Positions 41,419 to 49,852 of a stretch of 49,852 nucleotides of DNA are shown piece by piece. The number at the start of each line of letters is the position of its first letter. Within the stretch, counting starts at the first letter, position 1. The stretch is from Culturomica sp. (GTDB taxonomy: Bacteria > Bacteroidota > Bacteroidia > Bacteroidales > Marinifilaceae), in NCBI GenBank assembly GCA_031262745.1, contig JAISHE010000028.1, positions 1-49,852 of the forward strand. Direction: 5' to 3'. A program made the position numbers and the translations under genes. The notes under the pieces were generated by a model, which was given only the letters and a program-made list of their open reading frames with translations, did no database searches and had not been told where the DNA came from.

Positions 41419-44400
41419 TCATTCCTTATATTTCACAACTTTGATGAAAGTCTTCATATCATCAATTTCAACTTCCTTAGCATCTTCGTCTTCGAGAGAA
41501 TCCGCAAGTTCCACTTTTTCTGCAAGTACCTGACTTGCTATATAATCCTTAAAATTGTTTACGGCTTCATCTATTTCCGGATGTTTTTCAATAGAAAGGA
41601 TTATCTTATCCGTAACATCAAAATCTTTTTCCTTTCTAAGATTTTGGATACGGTTGATAAATTCCCTTGCAATACCTTCTTCTTTCAACTCCTTAGTTAT
41701 GTTGATATCCAAAGCCACAGTGAGTTTACCCTCGTTTGCTACGAGCCAGCCCGGAATGTCTTCCGAGATAATCTCAACATCTTCAAGCGAAAGAGTAATT
41801 TTCTCATCGGCAAGATTTAATTCATACGCACCCGTTTTTTCAAAATTGAAAATCTCCGACTGATTAAGTTTCTCAACTTCCGCACTGATGGCTTTCATAT
41901 ACTTACCGTACTTGGGACCGAGTGCTTTAAAATTAGGTTTGATTTTTTTAATTAACACTCCGCTTGTATCGGTGATATATTCAATGCCTTTCACATTCAC
42001 TTCCGAAAGTATGATGTTGTTAACCGCTTCAAGTTGTTTTTTCATTTCGGAATTGATTAGCGGTATCATAATCCGTGAAAGCGGTTGACGCACTCGGATT
42101 TGTACTTTACGTCTCAAACTGAGCACCATAGAAGAAATCGTCTGTGCCATTTGCATACGTTCTTCAAGATCTTTGTCTATCTCGCTTTCATTAGCCAAAG
42201 GAAATTCTGCCAAGTGAACACTTATTTCACCGTCGCCGGCAACAGCATGCAAGTCGGTGTACAACCTGTCCGTGTAGAACGGTGCAATAGGAGATGTAAG
42301 CACAGATACCGTTTCAAGACAGCGGTACAAAGTTTGATAAGCGGAAATCTTATCTTTAGAATATTCCCCACCCCAAAATCTCTTACGCGAAAGTCTCACA
42401 TACCAATTGGACAAATGTTCTATAACAAAATCCTGAATAGCCCTTCCGGCACGAGTAGGTTCATATTTTTCAAATGATTCGGTTACTTCAAGCACAAGCG
42501 AATTCAATAACGAAATAATCCAACGGTCTATTTCCGGTCGCTCGTTCATAGGGACGTCTGCTTCCTTGCCCGAAAAATTATCCACATTGGCATAGAGTGC
42601 GAAGAAACTATATGTGTTATACAATGTTCCGAAAAATTTACGTTTGGTTTCGTCAACACCTGCTACGTCGAATTTCAGATTATCCCATGGTTGAGAATTT
42701 GTGATCATATACCACCGAAGAGGATCGGAACCATGTTCCTCAATCGTAGAGAAAGGATCAACCGCATTGCCCCAACGTTTAGACATTTTATTACCCTTTG
42801 CATCAAGTACCAAACCATTGGATATGATATTTTTAAATGCCACAGAATCAAAGATCATGGCAGCAATCGCATGAAGTGTGAAGAACCAGCCGCGTGTTTG
42901 GTCGACGCCTTCCGCGATGAAATCGGCAGGGAATTTCAAACGATTTTCAACGGCTTCCTTATTTTCAAACGGATAATGCAACTGTGCATAAGGCATGGCA
43001 CCGGAATCAAACCACACATCAATCAAATCGGTTTCCCGCATCATCTTTTCACCTTTTGACGAAACCAAAACAATTTCGTCAACATAAGGGCGATGAAGGT
43101 CTATTTTTTCGTAATTATCCGAAGAATTATCACCGACAACGAAGTTTTTATATGGGTTTTCTTTCATAAAACCGGCGGCAATCGACTTTTCAATTTCATC
43201 AATCAATTCGCCCACCGAACCGATGCACTTCACTCCGCTGCCGTCTTCGGTTACCCATATCGGCAGAGGTGTGCCCCAATAGCGGGAACGTGAGAGGTTC
43301 CAGTCTACGAGGTTTTCGAGCCATTTACCGAACCTGCCTTCACCTGTGCTTGCGGGTTTCCAATTTATTGTTTTATTCAGTTCCAACATGCGCTGTTTCA
43401 CAGCAGTGGTTTTGATAAACCACGAATCGAGCGGATAATAAAGTACCGGTTTATCGGTACGCCAGCAGTGAGGATAATTGTGAACATGTTTTTCTACTTT
43501 AAATGCTTTATTATCCTTTTTCAACATCACGGAAAGATCAATATCCAAAGTAGCGTCATCTTCACTTAGTGTAAGGTCGAAAGAATTTTTCACATAGCGA
43601 CCGGCATATTCGCCGTATAAGGCAGTGTTGACATGTGATTTTACATATTCCGTATCAAGGTCGTCCAAAACAAAAAAGCGACCTTTTTTATCTACCATCG
43701 GCACTTTATTGCCGTCCCTGTCTATCATTAATAAGGGTGCAATGCCGGCAATTTTTGCTACCCTGTCGTCATCCGCACCGAAAGTAGGAGCGATGTGTAC
43801 AATACCCGTACCATCTTCCGTAGAAACATAATCACCACCAATAACGCGGAAAGCATCTCCGTCGGGCTTCACCCAAGCAATTAACTGTTCGTAATTTATG
43901 CCTTCCAAGTCTTTGCCTTTAAATGCACCGATAATTCTGTAAGGTAACAACTTATCACCTTCCTTATAATCTTCCATCGGTAGGTCGGCACCTTTCGGAT
44001 TAAAATAAGCCGAAAGTCTGTTTTCCGCCAATATAACCGTTACCGGCAAAGCAGTGTAGGGATTGAAAGTTTTAACTTCTATATATGTTATTTCCGGTCC
44101 CACAGCAAGTGCCGTATTTGACGGCAAAGTCCAAGGCGTTGTTGTCCAAGCTATGAATGACACATTTTCGGTGTCTTTAAACAGCTTCTCCGATTTTTCG
44201 TTTCTCACCACTTTAAATTGCACCACACTCGTCGTGTCTTTCACATCACGATAGCAACCCGGCTGATTCAGTTCATGGGTGCTTAAACCCGTGCCGGCAG
44301 CAGGAGAATAAGGCTGTATGGTATAACCCTTATAAAGATAACCTTTGTTAAAAAGTTGTTTTAGTAGATACCAAAGAGTTTCAATATAACGATTATCATA

Positions 44401-44856
44401 AGTGATGTACGGATGTTTCATGTCCACCCAGTACCCCATCTTTTTTGTTAGGTCTTCCCATTCGCGGGTGTACTTCATCACTTCCGCACGACATTCGTTA
44501 TTGTAGTCGGCAACACTGATTTTTTTACCTATGTCTTCTTTGGTAATACCTAATTTTTTTTCCACACCAAGCTCTACGGGCAATCCGTGAGTGTCCCAAC
44601 CTGCCTTACGTTCTACAAAAAAACCTTGCAAGGTTTTGTAGCGGCAAACGGCATCTTTAATTGTGCGCGACATCACGTGGTGGATACCGGGCATACCGTT
44701 TGCAGAAGGCGGTCCTTCGTAGAAAACATAAGAGGGATTACCTTTTCTTGTTTCCAAACTTTTACCGAAAGCATTTTCTTCTTCCCATTTTTTGAGAACG
44801 TCTTTATTCACTTGTGAAAGGTTCAATGCCTTGTATTCGGGGAATTTTTTATCCAT
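41419..44856 (-). CDS. ileS: Isoleucyl-tRNA synthetase, long (eukaryote-like) type
   Basis: This class I synthetase charges tRNA-Ile. The HIGH-type motif appears as GMPGIHHVMSR at residues about 54-64. WTTTPWTLPSNTALA marks the editing domain, and KMSKRWGN near residue 690 is the KMSKS loop. An anticodon-binding domain and a long C-terminal extension (from about 990) follow. Length is 1145 residues, matching the long form common in Bacteroidota rather than the E. coli form (about 940). It starts 41 nt after lysC, with a -7 box in between, and is followed by the TraR-like gene and lspA. Confidence 0.96.
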   Translation of the reverse strand: MDKKFPEYKALNLSQVNKDVLKKWEEENAFGKSLETRKGNPSYVFYEGPPSANGMPGIHHVMSRTIKDAVCRYKTLQGFFVERKAGWDTHGLPVELGVEKKLGITKEDIGKKISVADYNNECRAEVMKYTREWEDLTKKMGYWVDMKHPYITYDNRYIETLWYLLKQLFNKGYLYKGYTIQPYSPAAGTGLSTHELNQPGCYRDVKDTTSVVQFKVVRNEKSEKLFKDTENVSFIAWTTTPWTLPSNTALAVGPEITYIEVKTFNPYTALPVTVILAENRLSAYFNPKGADLPMEDYKEGDKLLPYRIIGAFKGKDLEGINYEQLIAWVKPDGDAFRVIGGDYVSTEDGTGIVHIAPTFGADDDRVAKIAGIAPLLMIDRDGNKVPMVDKKGRFFVLDDLDTEYVKSHVNTALYGEYAGRYVKNSFDLTLSEDDATLDIDLSVMLKKDNKAFKVEKHVHNYPHCWRTDKPVLYYPLDSWFIKTTAVKQRMLELNKTINWKPASTGEGRFGKWLENLVDWNLSRSRYWGTPLPIWVTEDGSGVKCIGSVGELIDEIEKSIAAGFMKENPYKNFVVGDNSSDNYEKIDLHRPYVDEIVLVSSKGEKMMRETDLIDVWFDSGAMPYAQLHYPFENKEAVENRLKFPADFIAEGVDQTRGWFFTLHAIAAMIFDSVAFKNIISNGLVLDAKGNKMSKRWGNAVDPFSTIEEHGSDPLRWYMITNSQPWDNLKFDVAGVDETKRKFFGTLYNTYSFFALYANVDNFSGKEADVPMNERPEIDRWIISLLNSLVLEVTESFEKYEPTRAGRAIQDFVIEHLSNWYVRLSRKRFWGGEYSKDKISAYQTLYRCLETVSVLTSPIAPFYTDRLYTDLHAVAGDGEISVHLAEFPLANESEIDKDLEERMQMAQTISSMVLSLRRKVQIRVRQPLSRIMIPLINSEMKKQLEAVNNIILSEVNVKGIEYITDTSGVLIKKIKPNFKALGPKYGKYMKAISAEVEKLNQSEIFNFEKTGAYELNLADEKITLSLEDVEIISEDIPGWLVANEGKLTVALDINITKELKEEGIAREFINRIQNLRKEKDFDVTDKIILSIEKHPEIDEAVNNFKDYIASQVLAEKVELADSLEDEDAKEVEIDDMKTFIKVVKYKE

Positions 44857-44884
44857 AATATTGAAGAATTATCAAAAACGGCTA

Positions 44885-44892
44885 CAAATATA
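44885..44892 (-). promoter_or_regulatory. -7 box of ileS
   Basis: TATATTTG on the minus strand, 28 nt upstream of the ileS ATG and just beyond the lysC stop, suggests ileS has its own promoter. No -33 TTG at the usual spacing. Confidence 0.4.
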
Positions 44893-44897
44893 AAATT

Positions 44898-46166
44898 TTA
44901 TTCGGAAATATCATTATTTATAACAAATCGGGCTGTCAATCTACTCCTTTGTTCCACTAACACAACTTTTTCTCCGATTAGACGATGAATAATATCTTCA
45001 TTGTAATGTCTAACGGTTATAAGTGTTACATCTTTATTATACAAAACTTCAAATTCGTCTTTGAGAGAGTTAATAAAATCTTTAAAAACAACTTCGTTAT
45101 AGTTGATACAGAAAGAGAAACTTATTGCAGAGTTTTGCATGAGGTTCAATTTGAGGCGGAATTTTGCCAAAAGTCCGAAGATATTGCATAATTTTTCTTC
45201 TGCGATGAATGAAAAATCACGCGGGGTTAAGGTTAGCAACAATTGTTTGTCTTTGTTTATGTAGATTGGCGGAAGTTTTAATTTTTCATCCAGTTCAGCA
45301 ACGATTGACCCCGGAGACATAGGGTCGGAAAAAGATTTTACCAATAATGGGATCTTTTTGTTTTGCAGAGGTTTAATGGTTTTGGGATGAATGATTTTAG
45401 CACCGAAATTCGACAATTCTATAGCTTCTTTATAGGATAGTTTGTAAATTATTTCGGTGTCTGCATACATCTTAGGGTCTGCATTCATTATTCCCGGAAC
45501 GTCTTTCCAAATCGTTAGATCTTCGGCATCCAGAATATTTGCGAGCAATGCAGCCGTATAATCGGAACCTTCACGACCGAGTGTTGTGGTTTGATTGGTG
45601 CGTGTACCGGCTATAAATCCCTGAGTGATATATAAAAACGTATCCTGAAAATTGAACACTTTTTGGCAGAGTTTTTCGGAAAGTTCGATATCCACATTGG
45701 CATCTCTGTAATTATTGTCGGTGATTAAACATTTGCGTATATCAACAAATTTCGCTTTACGTTTATTAAACTGCAAATATTCTGCAATAATCGTTGTGGA
45801 AATCAATTCTCCGAAACAAACAATTCGGTCATATTCATAATCATAACAAAGTGAAGGTTCGGACGAGAGAATGGTCTCTAATTCCTTGAAAAGTTTGTCC
45901 ATTTTTTTCACAACCTCATCTTTTTTCTCCCCGAAGAGGTCATTCACTATGCTAAGATGAAATGTTTTTACTATGTCAAATGATTGTGGTGTTTTCCCCG
46001 TGCGATTAAAAAAATCGTTACATACGATTTCGAGAGCATTGGTCATTTTCCCCATAGCCGACACCACCACAATAAGGTTGGATTTAGGAGTATTTAGAAT
46101 GCTGAGAATATTCTTAACTCCTTCGGCATCTTTAACCGATGCACCTCCGAATTTAAATACTTTCAT
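44898..46166 (-). CDS. lysC: Aspartate kinase
   Basis: It phosphorylates aspartate, the first step toward lysine, diaminopimelate, threonine and methionine. The start MKVFKFGGASVKDAEGVK holds the KFGG nucleotide/substrate motif. CFGELISTTIIAEYL, then TTLGREGSDYTAALLA and the ADPKMY segment complete the kinase domain (about 1-280). The C-terminal region (about 290-422) is an ACT-type regulatory domain, so feedback inhibition is likely. Length is 422 residues, a monofunctional enzyme. Together with dapL and dapF elsewhere in the window it covers part of the lysine pathway. Confidence 0.92.
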   Translation of the reverse strand: MKVFKFGGASVKDAEGVKNILSILNTPKSNLIVVVSAMGKMTNALEIVCNDFFNRTGKTPQSFDIVKTFHLSIVNDLFGEKKDEVVKKMDKLFKELETILSSEPSLCYDYEYDRIVCFGELISTTIIAEYLQFNKRKAKFVDIRKCLITDNNYRDANVDIELSEKLCQKVFNFQDTFLYITQGFIAGTRTNQTTTLGREGSDYTAALLANILDAEDLTIWKDVPGIMNADPKMYADTEIIYKLSYKEAIELSNFGAKIIHPKTIKPLQNKKIPLLVKSFSDPMSPGSIVAELDEKLKLPPIYINKDKQLLLTLTPRDFSFIAEEKLCNIFGLLAKFRLKLNLMQNSAISFSFCINYNEVVFKDFINSLKDEFEVLYNKDVTLITVRHYNEDIIHRLIGEKVVLVEQRSRLTARFVINNDISE

Positions 46167-46195
46167 AGATTATAGAATGCTGTTTTTTTAGGTCG

Positions 46196-46226
46196 CTAAG
46201 GTAATGATAAAGACTTAAAGTTGCAA
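46196..46226 (-). promoter_or_regulatory. lysC promoter
   Basis: Minus strand TTG (46226-46224), 20 nt, then TACCTTAG (46203-46196), one mismatch from the -7 consensus. Its -33 element abuts that of the divergent acyl-CoA synthetase promoter, forming TTGCAA. Confidence 0.6.
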
Positions 46227-46251
46227 AAAACAAAATGGAGTTATAATTTTG
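46221..46251 (+). promoter_or_regulatory. Promoter of the acyl-CoA synthetase gene
   Basis: TTG (46221-46223), 20 nt, then TAATTTTG (46244-46251). The ATG at 46257 is only 6 nt beyond the -7 box, so the message should be leaderless or nearly so. Confidence 0.7.
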
Positions 46252-46256
46252 TAAGC

Positions 46257-48317
46257 ATGATTGCAAAAGAACTTTTAAATCCTTCCGGCATTGTGGTTGT
46301 TGGGGGATCCGATGATGTGTACAAGCCCGGCGGTGCGGTTTTAAGAAATCTTAGAACGAGCAACTTCAGAGGTGATTTGTATGTTGTGAATCCCAAAGCA
46401 GATGAAGTGCAGGGGGTGAAATCCTACAAAAATGTGGGAGAACTTCCGGCAGTTGATTGTGCTATATTGGCAATTGCTGCCAAGTTTTGTTTGGAAGCTG
46501 TGGAGGTGTTGGCAAAAGAAAAAGGATGCCGTGCTTTTATAATTCTTTCGGCAGGATTTAGCGAAGAGAGCAAAGAAGGTGCTGCGTTAGAGGCTAAAAT
46601 TGTGGAAGTCATAAACTCGGTGGGCGGTTCTTTGATTGGTCCCAATTGTACGGGAATGCTTACCGTTAATTACAACGGTTCATTCACATCTCCTGTGCCC
46701 CAATTAGATGCGAAGGGGGTCGATTTTATATCCGGTTCCGGAGCTACGGCAATTTTTATTGTGGACAACGGTATAAGAAAAGGTATAAAGTTTTCAAGTG
46801 TTTTTGCCGTTGGTAATTCGGCACAACTCGGAGTTGAGGAACTTTTGGAATATTTCGATGAATCATTTGATCCTGAAACAAGTTCTAAAGTGAAGTTGCT
46901 TTACGTGGAAAGCATCGCCAAACCGGAAAAATTCCTGAAACATGCGTCGTCATTAGTGAGAAAAGGTTGCAAAATTGCTGCAATCAAATCCGGTAGTTCC
47001 GCTGCCGGTAGTCGTGCCGCATCTTCCCACACGGGAGCATTGGCAAGTCCCGACGTAGCTGTTGATGCACTGTTCCGTAAAGCCGGCATAGTACGTTGCC
47101 ATGGTAGGGACGAACTTATGACCGTTGCCGGCATTTTATATCATCCCGAACTAAAGGGGAAAAATATGGCGATTATAACGCATGCCGGTGGTCCTGCGGT
47201 TATGTTGACGGATGCTCTTTCAAACGGCGGTTTGGAGATACCACATATTGAGGGAGAAGCGGCGATGGAATTGCTATCAAAACTGTTCGGCGGTTCTTCG
47301 GTGGGTAATCCGATTGATTTTCTTGCAACCGGCACCGCAGAACAATTGGGTTGGATAATTGATGCCTGTGATAAGGATTTCAACGGCATCGACGGTATGG
47401 CGGTGATATTCGGAAGTCCCGGACTTGCACCTATTTTCGAGCCTTACAAGATGATACTGGAAAAACAAAAAACGGTGAAAAAACCGTTGTATCCGATATT
47501 TCCGTCCTACAGTATTGTGCAAGATGAAGTGAACGGTTTCGTTGAAGCAGGTGGAATTTATTTTCCGGATGAAGTTTTATTCGGAAATGCTTTGACAAAG
47601 GTTTATAATACTTCACCTATTCTACCGGCTGATGAACCTCTCCCCGTAGTTGACAGAGATAAAATACGTGCCGTCATAGAATCAGCCGACAACGGTTATC
47701 TTTCTCCTTCACAAATCCACCTGCTTTTGGATGCCGCAGGAATTGCATGCGCAAAGGAAGGCACTGCAAACGAAGAAGAATCATGCGTTGCTTTGGCTCG
47801 TGAAATCGGTTATCCGTTGGTGATGAAGGTCGTGGGACCGGTTCATAAATCGGATGTGGGCGGAGTTGTGCTCAACGTTCAGGACGAAGCCACCGTTAGA
47901 AACGAATTTCAACGGATGATGAAGATACCTGAAACTTATGCCGTGATGCTCGCCGAACAATTACAAGGTACGGAAGTGTTTATCGGTGCGAAGAGAGAAG
48001 ATAAGTTCGGGCATTTGGTGCTCTGCGGACTTGGCGGCATCTTTATAGAAGTACTCAAAGATGTGTGTTCGGGTCTATCACCTCTTACGGAATCGGAAGC
48101 TTTGCGAATGATTCGCTCATTAAAATCTTACCGTATCATAAAAGGTGTGAGAGGAAAAGAAGGCGTCAACGAGCACAAGTTTGCCGAAACCGTTGCAAGA
48201 GTATCAATGCTTGTAACGGTGGCTCCCGAAATATTTGAAATGGACTTAAACCCGTTGCTTGGAAATGCGAAAGGAGTAACGGCAGTGGATGCTCGCATAA
48301 GAATTGAAAAGCAATGA
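46257..48317 (+). CDS. Acetate/acyl-CoA ligase, ADP-forming (fused alpha and beta parts)
   Basis: It converts acyl-CoA + ADP + phosphate to acid + CoA + ATP, a way of gaining ATP in fermenters. Domains in order: CoA-binding Rossmann domain (about 1-130; PSGIVVVGGSDDVYKPGG), succinyl-CoA-synthetase-like ligase domain (about 140-455; GPNCTGML, SGSGATAIFIVDNG, SSHTGALASPDVAVDALF), and ATP-grasp domain (about 470-686; GYPLVMKVVGPVHKSDVGGV, EMDLNPLL). Length is 686 residues. A TTG at 46221 in frame is part of the promoter's -33 element, so the ATG at 46257 is the start. Its stop overlaps the start of a 32-residue membrane peptide gene. Confidence 0.92.
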   Translation: MIAKELLNPSGIVVVGGSDDVYKPGGAVLRNLRTSNFRGDLYVVNPKADEVQGVKSYKNVGELPAVDCAILAIAAKFCLEAVEVLAKEKGCRAFIILSAGFSEESKEGAALEAKIVEVINSVGGSLIGPNCTGMLTVNYNGSFTSPVPQLDAKGVDFISGSGATAIFIVDNGIRKGIKFSSVFAVGNSAQLGVEELLEYFDESFDPETSSKVKLLYVESIAKPEKFLKHASSLVRKGCKIAAIKSGSSAAGSRAASSHTGALASPDVAVDALFRKAGIVRCHGRDELMTVAGILYHPELKGKNMAIITHAGGPAVMLTDALSNGGLEIPHIEGEAAMELLSKLFGGSSVGNPIDFLATGTAEQLGWIIDACDKDFNGIDGMAVIFGSPGLAPIFEPYKMILEKQKTVKKPLYPIFPSYSIVQDEVNGFVEAGGIYFPDEVLFGNALTKVYNTSPILPADEPLPVVDRDKIRAVIESADNGYLSPSQIHLLLDAAGIACAKEGTANEEESCVALAREIGYPLVMKVVGPVHKSDVGGVVLNVQDEATVRNEFQRMMKIPETYAVMLAEQLQGTEVFIGAKREDKFGHLVLCGLGGIFIEVLKDVCSGLSPLTESEALRMIRSLKSYRIIKGVRGKEGVNEHKFAETVARVSMLVTVAPEIFEMDLNPLLGNAKGVTAVDARIRIEKQ

Positions 48318-48412
48318 AAAAGTGGAAAGAATATTCCGTTCATGAAAGACGGATGATTGTGGCATTAGGAGCCATTATTGTAGCGGTTATTTTACGATAT
48401 GTCATTTGGTAG
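48314..48412 (+). CDS. 32-residue single-span membrane peptide, coupled to the acyl-CoA synthetase
   Basis: The ATG overlaps the TGA of the upstream gene by four bases (ATGA), the signature of translational coupling. The peptide has a basic, charged head (MKKWKEYSVHERR) and one hydrophobic span of about 18 residues (MIVALGAIIVAVILRYVI) ending in Trp. By the positive-inside rule the head should stay in the cytoplasm. I do not recognise a family. The rpsP promoter's -33 element lies inside its last codons. Chance cannot be excluded for so short a frame, but the overlap and composition favour a real gene. Confidence 0.6.
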   Translation: MKKWKEYSVHERRMIVALGAIIVAVILRYVIW

Positions 48413-48435
48413 ATAAAATTTATTTTCTACCTTTG
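48405..48435 (+). promoter_or_regulatory. rpsP-rimM promoter and leader
   Basis: TTTG (48405-48408), 19 nt, then TACCTTTG (48428-48435) is a full consensus promoter. The leader before the ATG at 48483 contains a small stem, CCTAT (48441-48445) with ATAGG (48451-48455). Confidence 0.7.
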
Positions 48436-48482
48436 TCGCTCCTATCGAGAATAGGGCAATATTAATTTAATTAATTAAAAAA

Positions 48483-49025
48483 ATGGCAACAAAAATCAGA
48501 TTAGCGAGACACGGACGCAAAGGACATCCATTCTACCATGTAGTGGTAGCGGATAGTAGAGCACCACGCGATGGTAAATTCATTGAAAAAATCGGAACTT
48601 ACGATCCGAACACAAATCCGGCTACTATCAATCTCAAATTTGAAAGAGCTTTGTATTGGTTGCAAGTGGGTGCACAACCTACTTTGACTGCCGAAAAGAT
48701 TCTTTCCGATCAAGGCGTACTTCTGAAAAAACATCTCTTAGGTGGTGTGAAAAAAGGAGCTTTTGATGCTGCGGCAGCAGAAGTGAAATTTGAAGCATGG
48801 CTAAAAGAAAAAGAAGACAAACGTCAAGCAAAGATTAAGAAATTAGCAGGAGAAGGTGATTTAAAAGCAAAAGCAAGACTTGAAGCAGAAGCAAAAGTCA
48901 GAGCAGAAAGAGAAGCTTTGATTGCAAAGAAAAAGGCTGAAGCAGAAGCTGCTGCCGCACCTGTTGAAGAAGAAGAAACAGTTGCGACTGAAACGGCTGA
49001 AGCAGAAGTTCCTGCAGCAGAATAA
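48483..49025 (+). CDS. rpsP: 30S ribosomal protein S16 with Ala/Glu/Lys-rich tail
   Basis: S16 is a small-subunit protein needed for 30S assembly. The conserved domain (residues about 1-85) contains [20 protein letters not shown], then [20 protein letters not shown] and [13 protein letters not shown]. The remaining part up to 180 is a long charged, probably helical tail rich in Lys, Glu and Ala, ending EVPAAE. Such tails are common in this phylum. rimM begins 10 nt downstream, the usual partnership for 30S maturation. Confidence 0.95.
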   Translation: MATKIRLARHGRKGHPFYHVVVADSRAPRDGKFIEKIGTYDPNTNPATINLKFERALYWLQVGAQPTLTAEKILSDQGVLLKKHLLGGVKKGAFDAAAAEVKFEAWLKEKEDKRQAKIKKLAGEGDLKAKARLEAEAKVRAEREALIAKKKAEAEAAAAPVEEEETVATETAEAEVPAAE

Positions 49026-49035
49026 TTTCATTGCT

Positions 49036-49578
49036 ATGGTGCACAAAGAAGATTGTGTTAAAGCCGGCAAAATAATTAAAACCCACAATCTTGACGGGAA
49101 AGTGGTGGTGGCGGTTGAAAATGATCTTCTTGAAAAATACTCAAAAGAACCGGTGTTTCTGTTTTTAGAAGGAGCACCGGTTCCTTTTTTTATTGCCGAA
49201 AACGGTGTTTCCGTAAGAAATCACACTTCTTTAATTGTTAAATTCGACTACGTTGATTCTCCTACTCAAGCGGAACGTCTGCTCGGAGAAGATGTTTTTA
49301 TACGTACAAGCGATTTGAATGAGGAAGATTTATCCGATTTTGACGAAGATGATTTTGACATTTTTGATCTTGAAGGATTTAAGGTGAAAGATTCTCTTTC
49401 CGGAGATGAGGGCAATGTCGAATATATAACCGATTATTCCGGAAACATTGTTATGACGGTAATCTTAGGCAACAAAGAGATTCTAATTCCTTTTGCTCCC
49501 GACTACATTACATACGTGGATCCCAAACTAAGGACTATTACTTTACAAATTCCGCAAGAACTAAGGGATTTGGATTGA
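49036..49578 (+). CDS. rimM: 16S rRNA processing protein RimM
   Basis: RimM binds S19 and helps mature the head of the 30S subunit. The N-terminal RimM domain starts CVKAGKIIKTHNLDGKVVV, followed by the acidic linker (LNEEDLSDFDEDDFDIFD). The PRC-barrel-like C-terminal domain contains LEGFKVKDSLSGDEGNVEYI and ILIPFAPDYITYVDPKLRTI. Length is 180 residues. The frame is open further upstream inside rpsP (to 48922), but that part is out-of-frame rpsP tail. The ATG at 49036 gives the proper family start. Confidence 0.92.
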   Translation: MVHKEDCVKAGKIIKTHNLDGKVVVAVENDLLEKYSKEPVFLFLEGAPVPFFIAENGVSVRNHTSLIVKFDYVDSPTQAERLLGEDVFIRTSDLNEEDLSDFDEDDFDIFDLEGFKVKDSLSGDEGNVEYITDYSGNIVMTVILGNKEILIPFAPDYITYVDPKLRTITLQIPQELRDLD

Positions 49579-49614
49579 AAAGTGATTTAAGTACCAAAAT
49601 AACATAAAGAACAA

Positions 49615-49630
49615 GAGGCTGTCCAAAAGT
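49615..49630. mobile_element. Sequence resembling an insertion-sequence end
   Basis: GAGGCTGTCCAAAAGT resembles the terminal inverted repeats of several Bacteroidota insertion sequences. No transposase and no second end are inside the window. It lies about 40 nt beyond the cut-off end of the minus-strand gene at 49671, so it may be a solo remnant. Confidence 0.35.
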
Positions 49631-49670
49631 GAGATAGCTTCTTTTGTATTTATAAACATATTTGTGAAGA

Positions 49671-49850
49671 TTAAAAAAAATAGTACTTTCGATGGTCTTT
49701 TACGGGTACAGGCGTGCGCGTCGTCTTGTGCACCGGCAAGCCCATGTTTATCTTATCTTCATCACTCACTTTTGGATTGTAAGTGATGTAGGATTTAATA
49801 AACATGCGCAATTGCGTTTCATACTCTTTGCGGGTAGCATTTTTTAAATG
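49671..49850 (-). pseudogene. C-terminal-side fragment of a conserved Bacteroidota hypothetical protein
   Basis: The minus strand reads 59 codons from the right edge to a TAA at 49671: RKEYETQLRMFIKSYI, then YNPKVSDEDKINMGLPVHKT and TRTPVPVKDHRKYYFF. The segment DxDKxxMGLPxxKTTRTPVP is one I associate with uncharacterised Bacteroidota proteins of roughly 200 residues, in which more sequence normally follows. Here it ends abruptly in a run of T/A codons, so the 3' end is probably lost, possibly by an insertion-sequence event. The 5' part is outside the window. Confidence 0.5.
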
Positions 49851-49852
49851 CA

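Noticed and set aside
1-49852. tRNA or rRNA genes
   Set aside because: Intergenic regions were read on both strands; no cloverleaf with a TTCRA loop or rRNA-like sequence was recognised.

Overview
The window looks like a chromosomal segment of an uncultured Bacteroidales-type bacterium (phylum Bacteroidota). The reasons are a SusC/SusD pair, a hybrid two-component system with an AraC output domain, a FISUMP-domain surface protein, lysine synthesis by DapL, and promoters with the Bacteroidota -7 box TAnnTTTG and an upstream TTG about 19-20 nt away. Ribosome binding sites are mostly absent. No rRNA, tRNA or CRISPR array was seen, and no integrase or reverse transcriptase.

Layout. 1-1023: no complete gene; a patch of stem-loop repeats beside the first codons of a gene running off the left edge. 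1024-9619: housekeeping (typA, a tyrosine-phosphatase lipoprotein, fba, ung, glutaminyl cyclase, cysS, ispG). 9623-19696: glycan sensing and breakdown (hybrid sensor, GH105 and GH3 lipoproteins) with dapL-dapF placed between the two hydrolases. 19697-33110: accessory region with three AAA/DUF4143 ATPases, a large FGE/FISUMP surface protein, a susCD pair, and several repeat families. 33140-41345: deoxyhypusine-synthase-like gene, agmatinase, lepA, another repeat array, argR, a 2-hydroxyacid dehydrogenase, panC-panD plus an unknown gene, lspA and a TraR/DksA-like gene. 41419-49578: ileS, aspartate kinase, an ADP-forming acyl-CoA synthetase with a coupled 32-residue membrane peptide, rpsP-rimM. 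The right edge holds a cut-off conserved protein next to a sequence like an insertion-sequence end.

How the genes work together. The sensor, GH105, GH3 and SusCD suggest uptake and breakdown of a pectin- or hemicellulose-like glycan, although SusCD is separate from the sensor. LysC, DapL and DapF belong to the aspartate/lysine/diaminopimelate route. The acyl-CoA synthetase probably yields ATP from an acyl-CoA.

The most unusual content is non-genic. Four intergenic loci carry arrays with an exact 21-nt period. Two of them directly follow the same stem-loop repeat (R, at 561 and 21395), and two others, 17 kb apart and in opposite orientation, share an almost identical 46-nt segment. One array supplies the stop codon of the FISUMP gene. 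A DUF4143 ATPase gene sits between two nearly identical ~98-bp copies of the susD 3' terminator region, as if inserted there.
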